A model generated the notes under the pieces. It saw only the letters and a list, made by a program, of their open reading frames with translations. It was not told where the DNA came from and ran no database searches. DNA of 12,390 nt from JBEIUL01 sp044356865 (lineage in GTDB: Bacteria; Planctomycetota; Phycisphaerae; Phycisphaerales; SM1A02): the NCBI GenBank assembly GCA_044356865.1, contig JBIKVN010000081.1, positions 1-12,390 on the forward strand, read 5' to 3'. Shown here piece after piece: positions 6,252 to 12,390 of the stretch. The translations under genes and the position numbers were made by a program. Positions within the stretch are counted from its first letter, which is position 1. Every line of letters begins with the position of its first letter.

Positions 6252-7814
6252 ATGACCACCGCTTCCCTCGCGCTTGACCGGTTCGACGCCCCGCGCCCCG
6301 AGACGATCGCCGCCCGCGAGCGCGACTGGCGGTGCGGGGCGCTGGTCTACCAGGTGATCGTCGACCGCTTCGCGCCCGGCGGCGATCGCGCGGCGCGGGC
6401 GTCGCTCTATGCAGCGCCGCGGCGGCTGCGCGACTGGAAGGAAACCCCGACGAAAGGCCAGTTCCTTCCCGAAGCGAAGGTCTGGAGCCACGAGGTCGAC
6501 TTCTGGGGCGGCACCCTCGCGAGCCTCCGGACCCGGCTCGACCACCTCGCGTCGATGTCGGCCGAGGTCCTCTACCTCAACCCGCTCTTCGACGCCCCGA
6601 CCAACCACAAGTACGACACCGCCGACTACCTGCAGGTCGCCCCCGAGTACGGCACGCGGGAGGAGCTGCTCGCCGTCGCTGCCGAGGTGCACGATCGCGG
6701 CATGCGGATCGTCCTCGACGGCGTCTTCAACCATGTGGGGTCCCGCTTCGCCCGCTTCGTCGAGGCCCACGGGAACGCGAAGTCGCCGTGGCGCGACTGG
6801 TTCCTCTTCGGCCCGGAACACCCGCTCGGCTACCGGGCGTGGGCCGACGTTCCGAACCTGCCCGACCTCGCGCTCGAGAATCCGGTCGTGCGCGACTTCC
6901 TCTGGCGGGGCCGCGACTCGGTGGTTCGCTCGTGGCTCGCCGCGGGGATCGACGGGTGGCGGCTGGATGTGGCGAGCGACCTCGGGCCGGAGTACCTGCG
7001 TGAGCTCACCGAAGCCGCCCACGAGGAGAAGCCGGGGTCGCTGGTCGTCGGCGAGATCTGGAACTACCCGGCGGGCTGGGACGGCTCGCTCGACGGGATC
7101 CTGAGCCTCTTCGCCCGCACCGCGATCTTCGCGCTCGTGAAGGGCGAGGTCGACGGGCCCGCGACCGCCCGGCGACTGGCCCGCTGCGTGCTCGACGCGG
7201 GCACCGAGTTCCTCCTGCGCTGCTGGACGGTGCTCGACAACCACGACACCGAGCGGCTTGCCCACGTGTTGCCCGATCCGGCGGCGCGGCGGCTCGCGTG
7301 GATCCTGTGGGCGACGCTGCCCGGGTCGCCGAACCTCTACTACGGAAGCGAGGTCGGCATGTCCGGCGGGGCCGATCCCGAGAACCGGGCGCCGATGCGC
7401 TGGGATCTCGTCGAGCGGGCCCCGGCCGACGGCGAACTCGCGTTCCTGCGGCGGCTGCTGGCGGCCCGGCGGGACTCGCGCTCGCTGCGGGTCGGCGACG
7501 CGCGATTCCTCGACACCGCGCGGGCCCTCGGGTTCCTTCGCCTCACCGACCGGCCGCTCGAGACGACGCTCGTCCTGGTGAACCCCTCGGCCGAACCGGC
7601 GGTCGAGTGCGTGCCGATGCCCGACGGGCGGCTCATGGCCGGCACCCGTTTCCGCGACGCGATCGGCCTGGCGGGAAGCCACCCCGTCGAGGCCGAGGTG
7701 CATTCCGGGCACCTGCGGGTGACGGTCCCGCCGCGGACCGGGCTGGTGATGACGATGGTGCCCCCCGCGGACGGCGGCCACTCGCCCTACAAGCGGATGG
7801 GCAGCGCCCGATGA
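6252..7814 (+). CDS. GH13 alpha-amylase-family enzyme (cyclomaltodextrinase / neopullulanase-like), cytoplasmic
   Basis: This 520-residue protein acts on alpha-1,4/1,6-glucans. The four GH13 regions are intact: DGVFNH (156-161), GWRLDVASD (235-243, nucleophile Asp239), VVGEIW (265-270, acid/base Glu268) and LDNHDTE (328-334, Asp332). YLNPLF (108-113) and NHKYDTADYLQVAPEYG (118-134) match the usual barrel start. YYGSEVGM followed by DPENRAPMRWD (363-385) is typical of the cyclomaltodextrinase/maltogenic amylase/neopullulanase group. The C-terminal beta domain runs from about 425 to 503. There is no signal peptide, so the enzyme is probably cytoplasmic and handles maltodextrins or glycogen. The usual N-terminal domain of that group is not evident, so the length is somewhat short. 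The stop overlaps the methyltransferase start as ATGA, so the two are likely co-translated. Hydrolase versus transferase action cannot be settled here. Confidence 0.9.
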   Translation: MTTASLALDRFDAPRPETIAARERDWRCGALVYQVIVDRFAPGGDRAARASLYAAPRRLRDWKETPTKGQFLPEAKVWSHEVDFWGGTLASLRTRLDHLASMSAEVLYLNPLFDAPTNHKYDTADYLQVAPEYGTREELLAVAAEVHDRGMRIVLDGVFNHVGSRFARFVEAHGNAKSPWRDWFLFGPEHPLGYRAWADVPNLPDLALENPVVRDFLWRGRDSVVRSWLAAGIDGWRLDVASDLGPEYLRELTEAAHEEKPGSLVVGEIWNYPAGWDGSLDGILSLFARTAIFALVKGEVDGPATARRLARCVLDAGTEFLLRCWTVLDNHDTERLAHVLPDPAARRLAWILWATLPGSPNLYYGSEVGMSGGADPENRAPMRWDLVERAPADGELAFLRRLLAARRDSRSLRVGDARFLDTARALGFLRLTDRPLETTLVLVNPSAEPAVECVPMPDGRLMAGTRFRDAIGLAGSHPVEAEVHSGHLRVTVPPRTGLVMTMVPPADGGHSPYKRMGSAR

Positions 7815-8683
7815 GCTTCTACCGTCACCACGCCCTGTATCGCGCGTTCTTCGCGCCGAGCGAAGAGATCCGGGCGTCGATCGACGCGATGGCCGCGAAG
7901 CATCTCGGGCGGAAGCCGAAGCGGGTGCTCGACCCGGCGTGCGGCCCGTCGACCTGGCTCGAGCATTGGGCGGAGCGCGGGGCGGGCGTCACGGGCATCG
8001 AGCTCGACGCCGAAGTGGCCGCGGCCGGCCACGAGCGGCTCGCGCCGCTTCGCATGGGCGGCCGCGAGGCGCAGGTCCTTGCCGGCGACATGCGGGCGCC
8101 GCCGCCCGGCGTGCGCGGCCCCTTCCAGCTCCTCATCAACCTCGACAACTCGCTCGGGCACCTCGGCGGCGTCGAGGATGTCGCGATGCACCTCGCGGCG
8201 ATGCGCTCGCTGGTCGCCGACGGCGGGCTCTATCTCCTCGGCCTCGCGGTGCGCGAGCGCGGCGACTCGATCGAGCCGGCGACGGTCTACGAGCGCGGCC
8301 CGCAGCCGATCGACGGCGGCGGCTTCGCGGCGGTGCGGAGCGAGACGCTCGGCCTCCAGAAGCCCGAGCGGAAGGGCGACCTTGCCTGCGAGCGGATCCG
8401 CCATCTCGTGCTGACCGCGAGCGTCCCCGGCCTCGCCCCGCTCTTCCTCGAGCAGTACGACCTGTTGACCTTCCCGTACCTGACGCTGAAGGATGCGTTC
8501 GCCCGCACCGGCTGGACGGTCGCCGACTGCCGCGACGCGACCGACGAGGAACTGCCGAAGCGCCGCTTCGGCCCCGGCTGCGGCGATGTCCTGCTCGGGC
8601 TCAGGCCGGCGAAGGCGGCCGCGAGTTCGCGAGGGCGGCCAGCCGCCAGGCGATCCGGGCCGGCCCGTCGTCGGAAGGCGTGA
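7811..8683 (+). CDS. Class I SAM-dependent methyltransferase
   Basis: The protein has 290 residues. The ATG lies inside the ATGA overlap with the GH13 gene. Residues 38-48 (RVLDPACGPST) are the SAM-binding motif I, and GIELD (62-66) supplies the acidic residue that usually holds the ribose. AGDM (91-94) matches the adenine-side motif, and LLINLDNSLGHL (107-118) fits the post-strand-4 position. The Asn-Ser pair there resembles small-molecule or glycan methyltransferases more than DNA ones. The substrate is unknown; the tight link to a glucan enzyme makes a sugar or oligosaccharide worth considering, but this is inference. The end overlaps the convergent kinase gene by 83 bases, and residues from about 264 on form an Ala/Arg-rich basic tail encoded there. 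That tail looks like a read-through extension rather than a folded part. Confidence 0.85.
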   Translation: MSFYRHHALYRAFFAPSEEIRASIDAMAAKHLGRKPKRVLDPACGPSTWLEHWAERGAGVTGIELDAEVAAAGHERLAPLRMGGREAQVLAGDMRAPPPGVRGPFQLLINLDNSLGHLGGVEDVAMHLAAMRSLVADGGLYLLGLAVRERGDSIEPATVYERGPQPIDGGGFAAVRSETLGLQKPERKGDLACERIRHLVLTASVPGLAPLFLEQYDLLTFPYLTLKDAFARTGWTVADCRDATDEELPKRRFGPGCGDVLLGLRPAKAAASSRGRPAARRSGPARRRKA

Positions 8684-10232
8684 GGACGAGCGGGGCTTCC
8701 GCCGCCGCGTCCGGCGGTTCGAAGGCCGCCCGCTGCCGCTCGAAGGCGGCGATTCCGGCGTCGGAAACCTCGCCGCGGTCCTCGCTCCGCGCCGCCAGCC
8801 GCCGGCGGATCTCGCCCTCGGGACAGGTCATCTCGACGAGCAGCGGGATCGCCCCGAGGCGGTCGGCCAGCGCCCGCATCCGCGCGCGGTCGGCGCGACG
8901 CCCGTGGTTGGCGTCGAGGATCACGTGCTCGCCCGCGGCCAGGGCCCGTCCGGCCCGCCGCTCGAGCTCGGCGTAGGTCCGGGCGTTCCAGTCGGGCGTG
9001 TAGATCGAGGCGTCGCCGCGGGCGGTCGCGGGAAGGCCCGCGAGCTCCTTGCGGATCGCGTCGCTCCGCAGGACGGTCGCCCGCAGGGGCCGCGCCGCGG
9101 CGGCGGCGACCACGCTCTTGCCCGTGCCGGGAAGTCCGCACAGGATCACGAGGGCCGGCCGCGGCAAGGCGTACCCGACCGCGACGAGGGCGTAGTTCCG
9201 CGAGGCCGCCGCGGCGACGGAGCGATCCTGCCCGCTGACCTCGGGCTCGCGGACCGTCACGCTCTCGACGAAAGCGTGCACCACGCCGTCGCGGGCGGCG
9301 AAGACCGGGAAGACCTCGTGGGCCCCGGGATCGCCCGCGGCCTCGGCCCACGCCGCGAGGAAGCGGCGACCGAGGGGATCGAAGCCGCGGGCCGCGAGGT
9401 CGAAGCCGACCCGCGTCGCGTCGGCGGCGATGTCGCGGCAGCGCAGTTCGAACGAGAACTCGATGCAGTCGAAGGCCACGATCTCGCCGTCGAGGAGGCA
9501 AAGGTTGCGGGCGTGGAGGTCGCCATGGACCTCGCGCACGAGGCCGCGGGCGTGACGCTCGGCCAGGACCGGCATCGCGGCCTGCACGCGGCGCCCGACG
9601 AGGCGGGCGAGCTCGAGCCATGGCGTCGGTTCGCCCTCGGGCACCGTCGCGCCGAGGATCCCGAGCCCGTGACCGTGCAACCCCGCGAGGCTGTTCTTCA
9701 GCCGCCGCAGCACCGCGACCGGGTGGCCCCAGCGGGCGATCTCCGCGCCGCCCGGGCACGCCGCATGGAAACGGGCGAGCCGGTCCGCGAAACGATCGAG
9801 CGCCGGCCCCAGCCGCTCGCCGCGGTCGCCGGCCGCCTCGAGCCGGGCGAGCACGCCGTCGAGAAGGCCGTCCGCGGGCAGGCGCCGCATCGCCGTCGCC
9901 CAATCCAGCACCCGCTCGCCTTTGCCCTCTCCCTCGGCCGCCTCGGCCCGCTCGCGGACCGGTCCGAACGCGACGCCCGCGTCGGTCTCGACCAGGGGCG
10001 CGACGCCAAGATAGATCTCGGGCGCGAGCCGTCGGTTGAGCCGCACCTCCTCGAGGCACGCGTCCCGCCGGGCCTCGGCCGGCGCGAAATCGACGAACCC
10101 GAGCGAGACCGGCTTCTTCAGCTTGTAGACGCGCTCGCCGCCGAGGACCACGCACGAGAGGTGCGTCTGCACGCACCTCCACGCCCCGGCCGCTTCCGCC
10201 GCAAGCACCCGTTCGATCGCCGTCAGGGGCAC
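8601..10232 (-). CDS. Bifunctional aminoglycoside-phosphotransferase-like / AAA-type P-loop kinase
   Basis: The protein has 543 residues in two kinase-like halves. The N-terminal half (1-330) has the APH fold: VYKLKKPVSLGFVDF (35-49) holds the ATP lysine region, HGDLHARN (236-243) is the catalytic loop, and FDCIEF (254-259) carries the metal-binding Asp. The C-terminal half (about 360-520) has Walker A GLPGTGKS (366-373), RSDAIRK (389-395), and a Walker-B-like VILDAN (437-442), as in small-molecule P-loop kinases. This pairing is a known but poorly characterised family annotated 'bifunctional aminoglycoside phosphotransferase/ATP-binding protein'. Antibiotic resistance should not be assumed. 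I chose the GTG at 10232 because it gives the family's usual N-terminus (PLTAIERVLAAEAAGAW). A longer frame to 10322 would run through the lectin gene's dockerin code. The start overlaps the lectin stop by 10 bases; GGGGGA just before it may serve as ribosome binding site. Confidence 0.85.
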   Translation of the reverse strand: MPLTAIERVLAAEAAGAWRCVQTHLSCVVLGGERVYKLKKPVSLGFVDFAPAEARRDACLEEVRLNRRLAPEIYLGVAPLVETDAGVAFGPVRERAEAAEGEGKGERVLDWATAMRRLPADGLLDGVLARLEAAGDRGERLGPALDRFADRLARFHAACPGGAEIARWGHPVAVLRRLKNSLAGLHGHGLGILGATVPEGEPTPWLELARLVGRRVQAAMPVLAERHARGLVREVHGDLHARNLCLLDGEIVAFDCIEFSFELRCRDIAADATRVGFDLAARGFDPLGRRFLAAWAEAAGDPGAHEVFPVFAARDGVVHAFVESVTVREPEVSGQDRSVAAAASRNYALVAVGYALPRPALVILCGLPGTGKSVVAAAAARPLRATVLRSDAIRKELAGLPATARGDASIYTPDWNARTYAELERRAGRALAAGEHVILDANHGRRADRARMRALADRLGAIPLLVEMTCPEGEIRRRLAARSEDRGEVSDAGIAAFERQRAAFEPPDAAAEAPLVLTPSDDGPARIAWRLAALANSRPPSPA

Positions 10233-11269
10233 TCCCCCCAACCGCCGAGGAGGATCGTGAGATCGGCCGCCCCCACCGTGCCGTCGTCGTCGAGGTCGGC
10301 GAACGAGCCCTTCACCGACCATTCGGCGAGCAGCGTCGAGAGGTCGGCGGCCCCGATCGAACCGTCCTGGTCGAAGTCACCGAGGCAGGGCCCCCCGCCG
10401 CCCGACCCGCCGAGCTCGATGCAGGCGATGTGGGGGAAGCCCGAGCCCGAGAGCGACAGGTCGTTCCACCGCCCGCTCGAGCCGAGGAGCTCGGCGTAGT
10501 GCTCGGTGCCCGAGGAGTTGTTCGGCTCGCCCGGATTCCAGTTCGTGTAACCGACCGGCGAGCCGTCGGTCCACCGCCAGTCGCCTTCGCTTCCCTCGTC
10601 GGTGAAGCCGATCCAGACCCGGCGATCGACCCCGAGGGCGTTCCCGAACTCGACGCGGACGAACTCGTTCTTGGCCTCGTCGCCGATGCTCACGAGGTGT
10701 CCGCCGAGCGATTGGGCGAGCGATTCCGCCGCCGCCCAGGTCGTGGTCGCGGCGCCGATGTACCGGCGCCCGTCGGCCGGATTCACGACATCGACGAGGG
10801 CCCCGCTCTCGATGAGGAGGTTGCCCGAACCGGTCGCGGTCGCACCGTACGAGCCGAGCCGGATCGCGTAGGTGGTCTTCGGCGCCGCCGCGAAGCTCAC
10901 GCGGCTCTGCAGGCTGCACGCGTCGTCGTTGCAGGCCACGATCGCCGCGGCGTCGGGGCACGGGACGGACGAGGCGTAGATCGCGATCTTCGAGTCGAGG
11001 GTCGTCTGCCCGCAGGTCGTCACGCTCACCAGCCCGCCCGGACCGCTCGACCAGAGGAACCAGATGTCGTTGTGGATCTGGTTGTTGCTGAAGAAGAGGC
11101 AGGTCGGGCTGCCCGCGCCGTCGGTCGTCGCCTCGACGGTCGAGAACGGGAAGGTCCCGAGCCCCGAGATCGACTCGGGCGTCGCGCACGAGTCGTTGGC
11201 GGGCGGGGCCGCCCCGGCGAGCGAGGCAAGCGGAAGGGACACGGCGAGTGCGGCGGCACGATTCGGCAT
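10223..11269 (-). CDS. Exported C-type lectin-domain protein with GC-type dockerin
   Basis: The protein has 348 residues. The ATG at 11269 has a good ribosome binding site and begins a signal peptide (MPNRAAALAVSLPLASLAGA). Residues 24-156 form a beta-sandwich of the kind found at the start of many planctomycete exported proteins (ANDSCATPESI, DIWFLWSS, LDSKIAIY), with several Cys. Residues about 165-285 are a C-type lectin-like domain: WAAAESLAQSLGGHLVSI (178-195), VWIGFTD (218-224), WRWTDGSPVGYTNWNPGEPN (231-250), and WNDLS (268-272). EPN (248-250) and WND (268-270) are the calcium and sugar-binding motifs; EPN usually favours mannose-type sugars. Residues 295-348 are the dockerin (DFDQDGSIGAADL and DLDDDGTVGAADL). 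The role is probably glycan binding at the surface. It leads a two-gene run with the kinase; the functional link is unknown. Confidence 0.88.
   Translation of the reverse strand: MPNRAAALAVSLPLASLAGAAPPANDSCATPESISGLGTFPFSTVEATTDGAGSPTCLFFSNNQIHNDIWFLWSSGPGGLVSVTTCGQTTLDSKIAIYASSVPCPDAAAIVACNDDACSLQSRVSFAAAPKTTYAIRLGSYGATATGSGNLLIESGALVDVVNPADGRRYIGAATTTWAAAESLAQSLGGHLVSIGDEAKNEFVRVEFGNALGVDRRVWIGFTDEGSEGDWRWTDGSPVGYTNWNPGEPNNSSGTEHYAELLGSSGRWNDLSLSGSGFPHIACIELGGSGGGGPCLGDFDQDGSIGAADLSTLLAEWSVKGSFADLDDDGTVGAADLTILLGGWGECP
10244..10264. repeat. 21-base exact match shared by two dockerin-coding ends (copy 2)
   Basis: Identical to 1798-1818, and likewise encoding the last dockerin helix DLTILLG, here in the lectin protein. 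The propeller gene's dockerin code is similar but not identical in this stretch. Confidence 0.8.
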
Positions 11270-11276
11270 GGGGCGT

Positions 11277-11281
11277 TCTCC
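11277..11281 (-). promoter_or_regulatory. Ribosome binding site of the lectin-dockerin gene
   Basis: GGAGA on the minus strand lies seven bases before the ATG at 11269. It fixes this start over in-frame codons further upstream. It is one of only two good Shine-Dalgarno sites in the window. Confidence 0.65.
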
Positions 11282-11310
11282 GGCGGGGCGGACCGGCGCC
11301 GCCCGTCCGG

Positions 11311-11339
11311 AAAGTACCGCCCAAACCGCGATCGCCCAA
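11311..11339 (-). promoter_or_regulatory. Candidate promoter of the lectin-dockerin gene
   Basis: On the minus strand TTGGGC (11339-11334) and TACTTT (11316-11311) are 17 bases apart, a spacing typical of sigma-70 promoters; each matches three of six consensus bases. The start of transcription would fall near 11304, giving a leader of about 35 bases that contains the ribosome binding site. The -35 box lies inside one copy of a direct repeat. Confidence 0.35.
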
Positions 11340-11343
11340 ACCG
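11318..11343. repeat. 11-base direct repeat in a divergent promoter region
   Basis: CGCCCAAACCG occurs at 11318-11328 and again at 11333-11343, a 15-base period. It lies between the divergent lectin-dockerin and prepilin-like genes and overlaps the candidate promoter of the former. Direct repeats in this position often bind regulators, but no regulator is encoded nearby. Confidence 0.6.
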
Positions 11344-11394
11344 ATTCGCCGGAAATCGCCCGAGAACCGCCGGGCACTCCGCTACCGTGCCCGC

Positions 11395-12189
11395 GTGCGG
11401 AGCCGGGCCTTCACCCTCGTCGAGATGCTCGTCGCCCTCGCGATCGTCGCGGTGCTGCTGTCGATCGCCCTGCCCGCCCTCGCCTCGGCCCGCGGCCGGG
11501 TCCACCTCGTCGGCTGCACGGCGGCGCAGCGGAAGATCGCGGTCGGGGTCTTCAACCACGCCACCGAGCGGAAGGGCAAGTTCCCGGGCCCGCACACCGA
11601 GCCGGGGCCACGATTCCGCGGGAGTCCCTGGGTGCTCGCCTTCGACCCGCCCGGCCAGCCGCTGGCCCGCCGGCTTGATTCCCGGGGCCGCGAGACGATC
11701 GCCGCCCTCGAGGCGGGCTCGCTCTGGCCCTTCGTCGGCGACGCCGCGGCCTACCGCTCGCCGCGCGACCCGACCGACCGGGTGCGGAGCTTCTCGCTCA
11801 GCGTCTTCCTCGCCGGCAGCCCCGAGGTCGGCGACCATCCCGACCTGCGGTTCGGGGCCCTCGCGAGCCGCATGGACTCGATCCGCGATCCCTCCGGCAC
11901 GCTGGCGGTCGTCGCCGAGGAGGACCCGAACGGCCCGCGCAACCGGAACGCCTTCACGCTGGACCTGCGGGGAAGCCGCTGGATCGACCTCCTTCCCGAC
12001 TGGGGACCGCGGCCGCACTTCACCGCCGCGATGGTCGACGGCTCGACGGTGGCCCGGCGGCTCGGGCACCCGCGGCTGCGGGAGGCGATTCTCGGAGCCG
12101 GTCCCGTCCCGCCCGAGGGCCGCCCGGTCGACGAGGCGACCGGCGGGGACTTCGAATTGCTTCGCGGACTGCTGCGGATCGACCGGTAG
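11395..12189 (+). CDS. Prepilin-like (type II pseudopilin) protein of planctomycete type
   Basis: The protein has 264 residues from a GTG at 11395. This start puts a short basic leader (VRSRA) before the prepilin-peptidase site A|FTLVE, with Glu at the fifth mature position, and a hydrophobic helix (residues 6-30, MLVALAIVAVLLSIALPALA). The residue before the cut is Ala instead of the usual Gly. The rest resembles planctomycete pilin-like proteins: YRSPRDPTD (120-128, where many have a Cys), RSFSLSVFLAG (131-141), and HFTAAMVDGS (208-217). The last is a shortened H-x6-DG version of the H-x9-DG motif. The product would sit in the inner membrane and join a pilus or secretion pseudopilus, but no assembly genes are nearby. 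The longer open frame to 11248 would run through the promoter region. No Shine-Dalgarno sequence is seen; TACCGT at 11383-11388 could give a leaderless mRNA. Confidence 0.8.
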   Translation: MRSRAFTLVEMLVALAIVAVLLSIALPALASARGRVHLVGCTAAQRKIAVGVFNHATERKGKFPGPHTEPGPRFRGSPWVLAFDPPGQPLARRLDSRGRETIAALEAGSLWPFVGDAAAYRSPRDPTDRVRSFSLSVFLAGSPEVGDHPDLRFGALASRMDSIRDPSGTLAVVAEEDPNGPRNRNAFTLDLRGSRWIDLLPDWGPRPHFTAAMVDGSTVARRLGHPRLREAILGAGPVPPEGRPVDEATGGDFELLRGLLRIDR

Positions 12190-12274
12190 CCGCGACCTCG
12201 CGGCGTGATCGGACGCGCGCCGCCCGACTCTTCGCCCGCAGGCGGCACAGGCGGAACCGGTCAGCGCCGGTTCC
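12189..12274 (+). terminator. Two hairpins after the prepilin-like gene
   Basis: A 6-bp stem with a four-base loop (GCCGCG at 12189-12194 with CGCGGC at 12199-12204) begins at the stop codon. An 8-bp stem (GGAACCGG at 12253-12260 with CCGGTTCC at 12267-12274) follows. Neither has a T run, so they are weak candidates for ending transcription. Confidence 0.35.
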
Positions 12275-12360
12275 CGTGCGGACCGCTTCCCTTCGCCGCC
12301 GCCGCTTCCCAAGGTGTCTCTCACGGCTCGCGTCGGGTCCCGCAAGGACCGCCGCGACCG

Positions 12361-12367
12361 GGAGGGA
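12361..12367 (+). promoter_or_regulatory. Strong ribosome binding site for a gene entering the window edge
   Basis: GGAGGGA lies five bases before an ATG at 12373, close to ideal sequence and spacing. It is the strongest Shine-Dalgarno in the window. Confidence 0.55.
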
Positions 12368-12372
12368 ACCGA

Positions 12373-12390
12373 ATGCACACCGACCGACGA
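12373..12390 (+). CDS. Start of an unidentified gene, cut by window edge
   Basis: Only six codons (MHTDRR) are visible after an ATG with a strong ribosome binding site. Nothing can be said about its function. The case rests on the ribosome binding site and on the preceding 180 bases lacking another gene. Confidence 0.4.

Noticed and set aside
5565..7781. Long minus-strand open frame opposite the GH13 gene and part of the desaturase
   Set aside because: It is Arg/Pro-rich, has no recognisable domain, and covers a GH13 gene with all four motifs on the other strand. High GC keeps antisense frames open.
8287..10182. Second minus-strand frame across the kinase gene
   Set aside because: It is composed almost wholly of Arg, Gly, Pro and Ala, and is out of frame with the well-supported kinase.
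8601..10232. Antibiotic-resistance reading of the APH-like domain
   Set aside because: The fused APH/P-loop family is widespread in environmental bacteria and is not established as a resistance determinant.
8493..10499. Long plus-strand frame opposite the kinase gene
   Set aside because: It mirrors the kinase codons and shows no domain; an antisense artefact.
1777..11269. Cellulosome locus
   Set aside because: The dockerin carriers are not plant-wall hydrolases, no cohesin or scaffoldin is present, and the only glycoside hydrolase (GH13) has neither signal peptide nor dockerin.
10430..12208. Plus-strand frame running across the lectin and prepilin-like genes
   Set aside because: It crosses a divergent promoter region and conflicts with two genes that have signal peptides and motifs.
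11026..12378. Minus-strand frame opposite the prepilin-like gene
   Set aside because: Low-complexity composition, no motif, and it spans the promoter region of the lectin gene.
1..12390. CRISPR arrays, tRNA or rRNA genes, transposases, phage genes
   Set aside because: None was found on reading both strands by eye; the repeats present are short and explained by coding or promoter positions.

Overview
The window looks like chromosomal DNA of a high-GC planctomycete, most likely of the class Phycisphaerae. The main reason is that three secreted proteins end in the paired DxDxDG 'GC-type dockerin' tail (C-x-x-D-x-D-x-D-G ... DLDGDG ... LLGxWGxC) common in that class. A planctomycete-style prepilin-like protein with a 'YRSPRD ... 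RSFSLS ... H-x6-DG' layout supports this. Most starts have weak or no Shine-Dalgarno sequence, and several are GTG. No RNA gene, insertion sequence, CRISPR array or integration site was seen.

Layout. Positions 1-3495 (minus strand) form a cell-surface block. It runs from an exported right-handed beta-helix protein with dockerin tail (1777-3495), through a terminator-like hairpin (1702-1743), to an exported TPR-like protein (438-1667). That gene overlaps by GTGA the start of a protein with a carboxypeptidase-regulatory-like domain (1-441, cut by the window edge), probably the N-terminus of a TonB-dependent receptor. A 317-base gene-free stretch (3496-3812) follows. Next are an exported protein with seven HAF-type repeats, probably a beta-propeller, with a dockerin tail (3813-5012), and an acyl-CoA/fatty acid desaturase (5077-6054), both on the minus strand.

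The desaturase is divergent from a plus-strand pair: a cytoplasmic GH13 alpha-amylase-family enzyme (6252-7814) joined by ATGA overlap to a class I SAM-dependent methyltransferase (7811-8683). The methyltransferase gene converges with, and overlaps by 83 bases, a two-domain aminoglycoside-phosphotransferase-like/P-loop kinase (8601-10232). Just upstream of that kinase, and overlapping it by 10 bases, is an exported C-type-lectin protein with dockerin tail (10223-11269). Its promoter region carries an 11-base direct repeat and is shared with a divergent prepilin-like gene (11395-12189). A new gene with a strong ribosome binding site appears to begin at 12373.

How it fits together. Nothing here is a recognised defence system or mobile element. 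The coherent theme is the cell envelope: three different extracellular modules (beta-helix, propeller, C-type lectin) share one dockerin tail whose partner is not in the window, next to a probable outer-membrane receptor module. Sugar handling (GH13, C-type lectin) and lipid desaturation lie between them. The least explained pairings are GH13 with methyltransferase, and lectin-dockerin with kinase.
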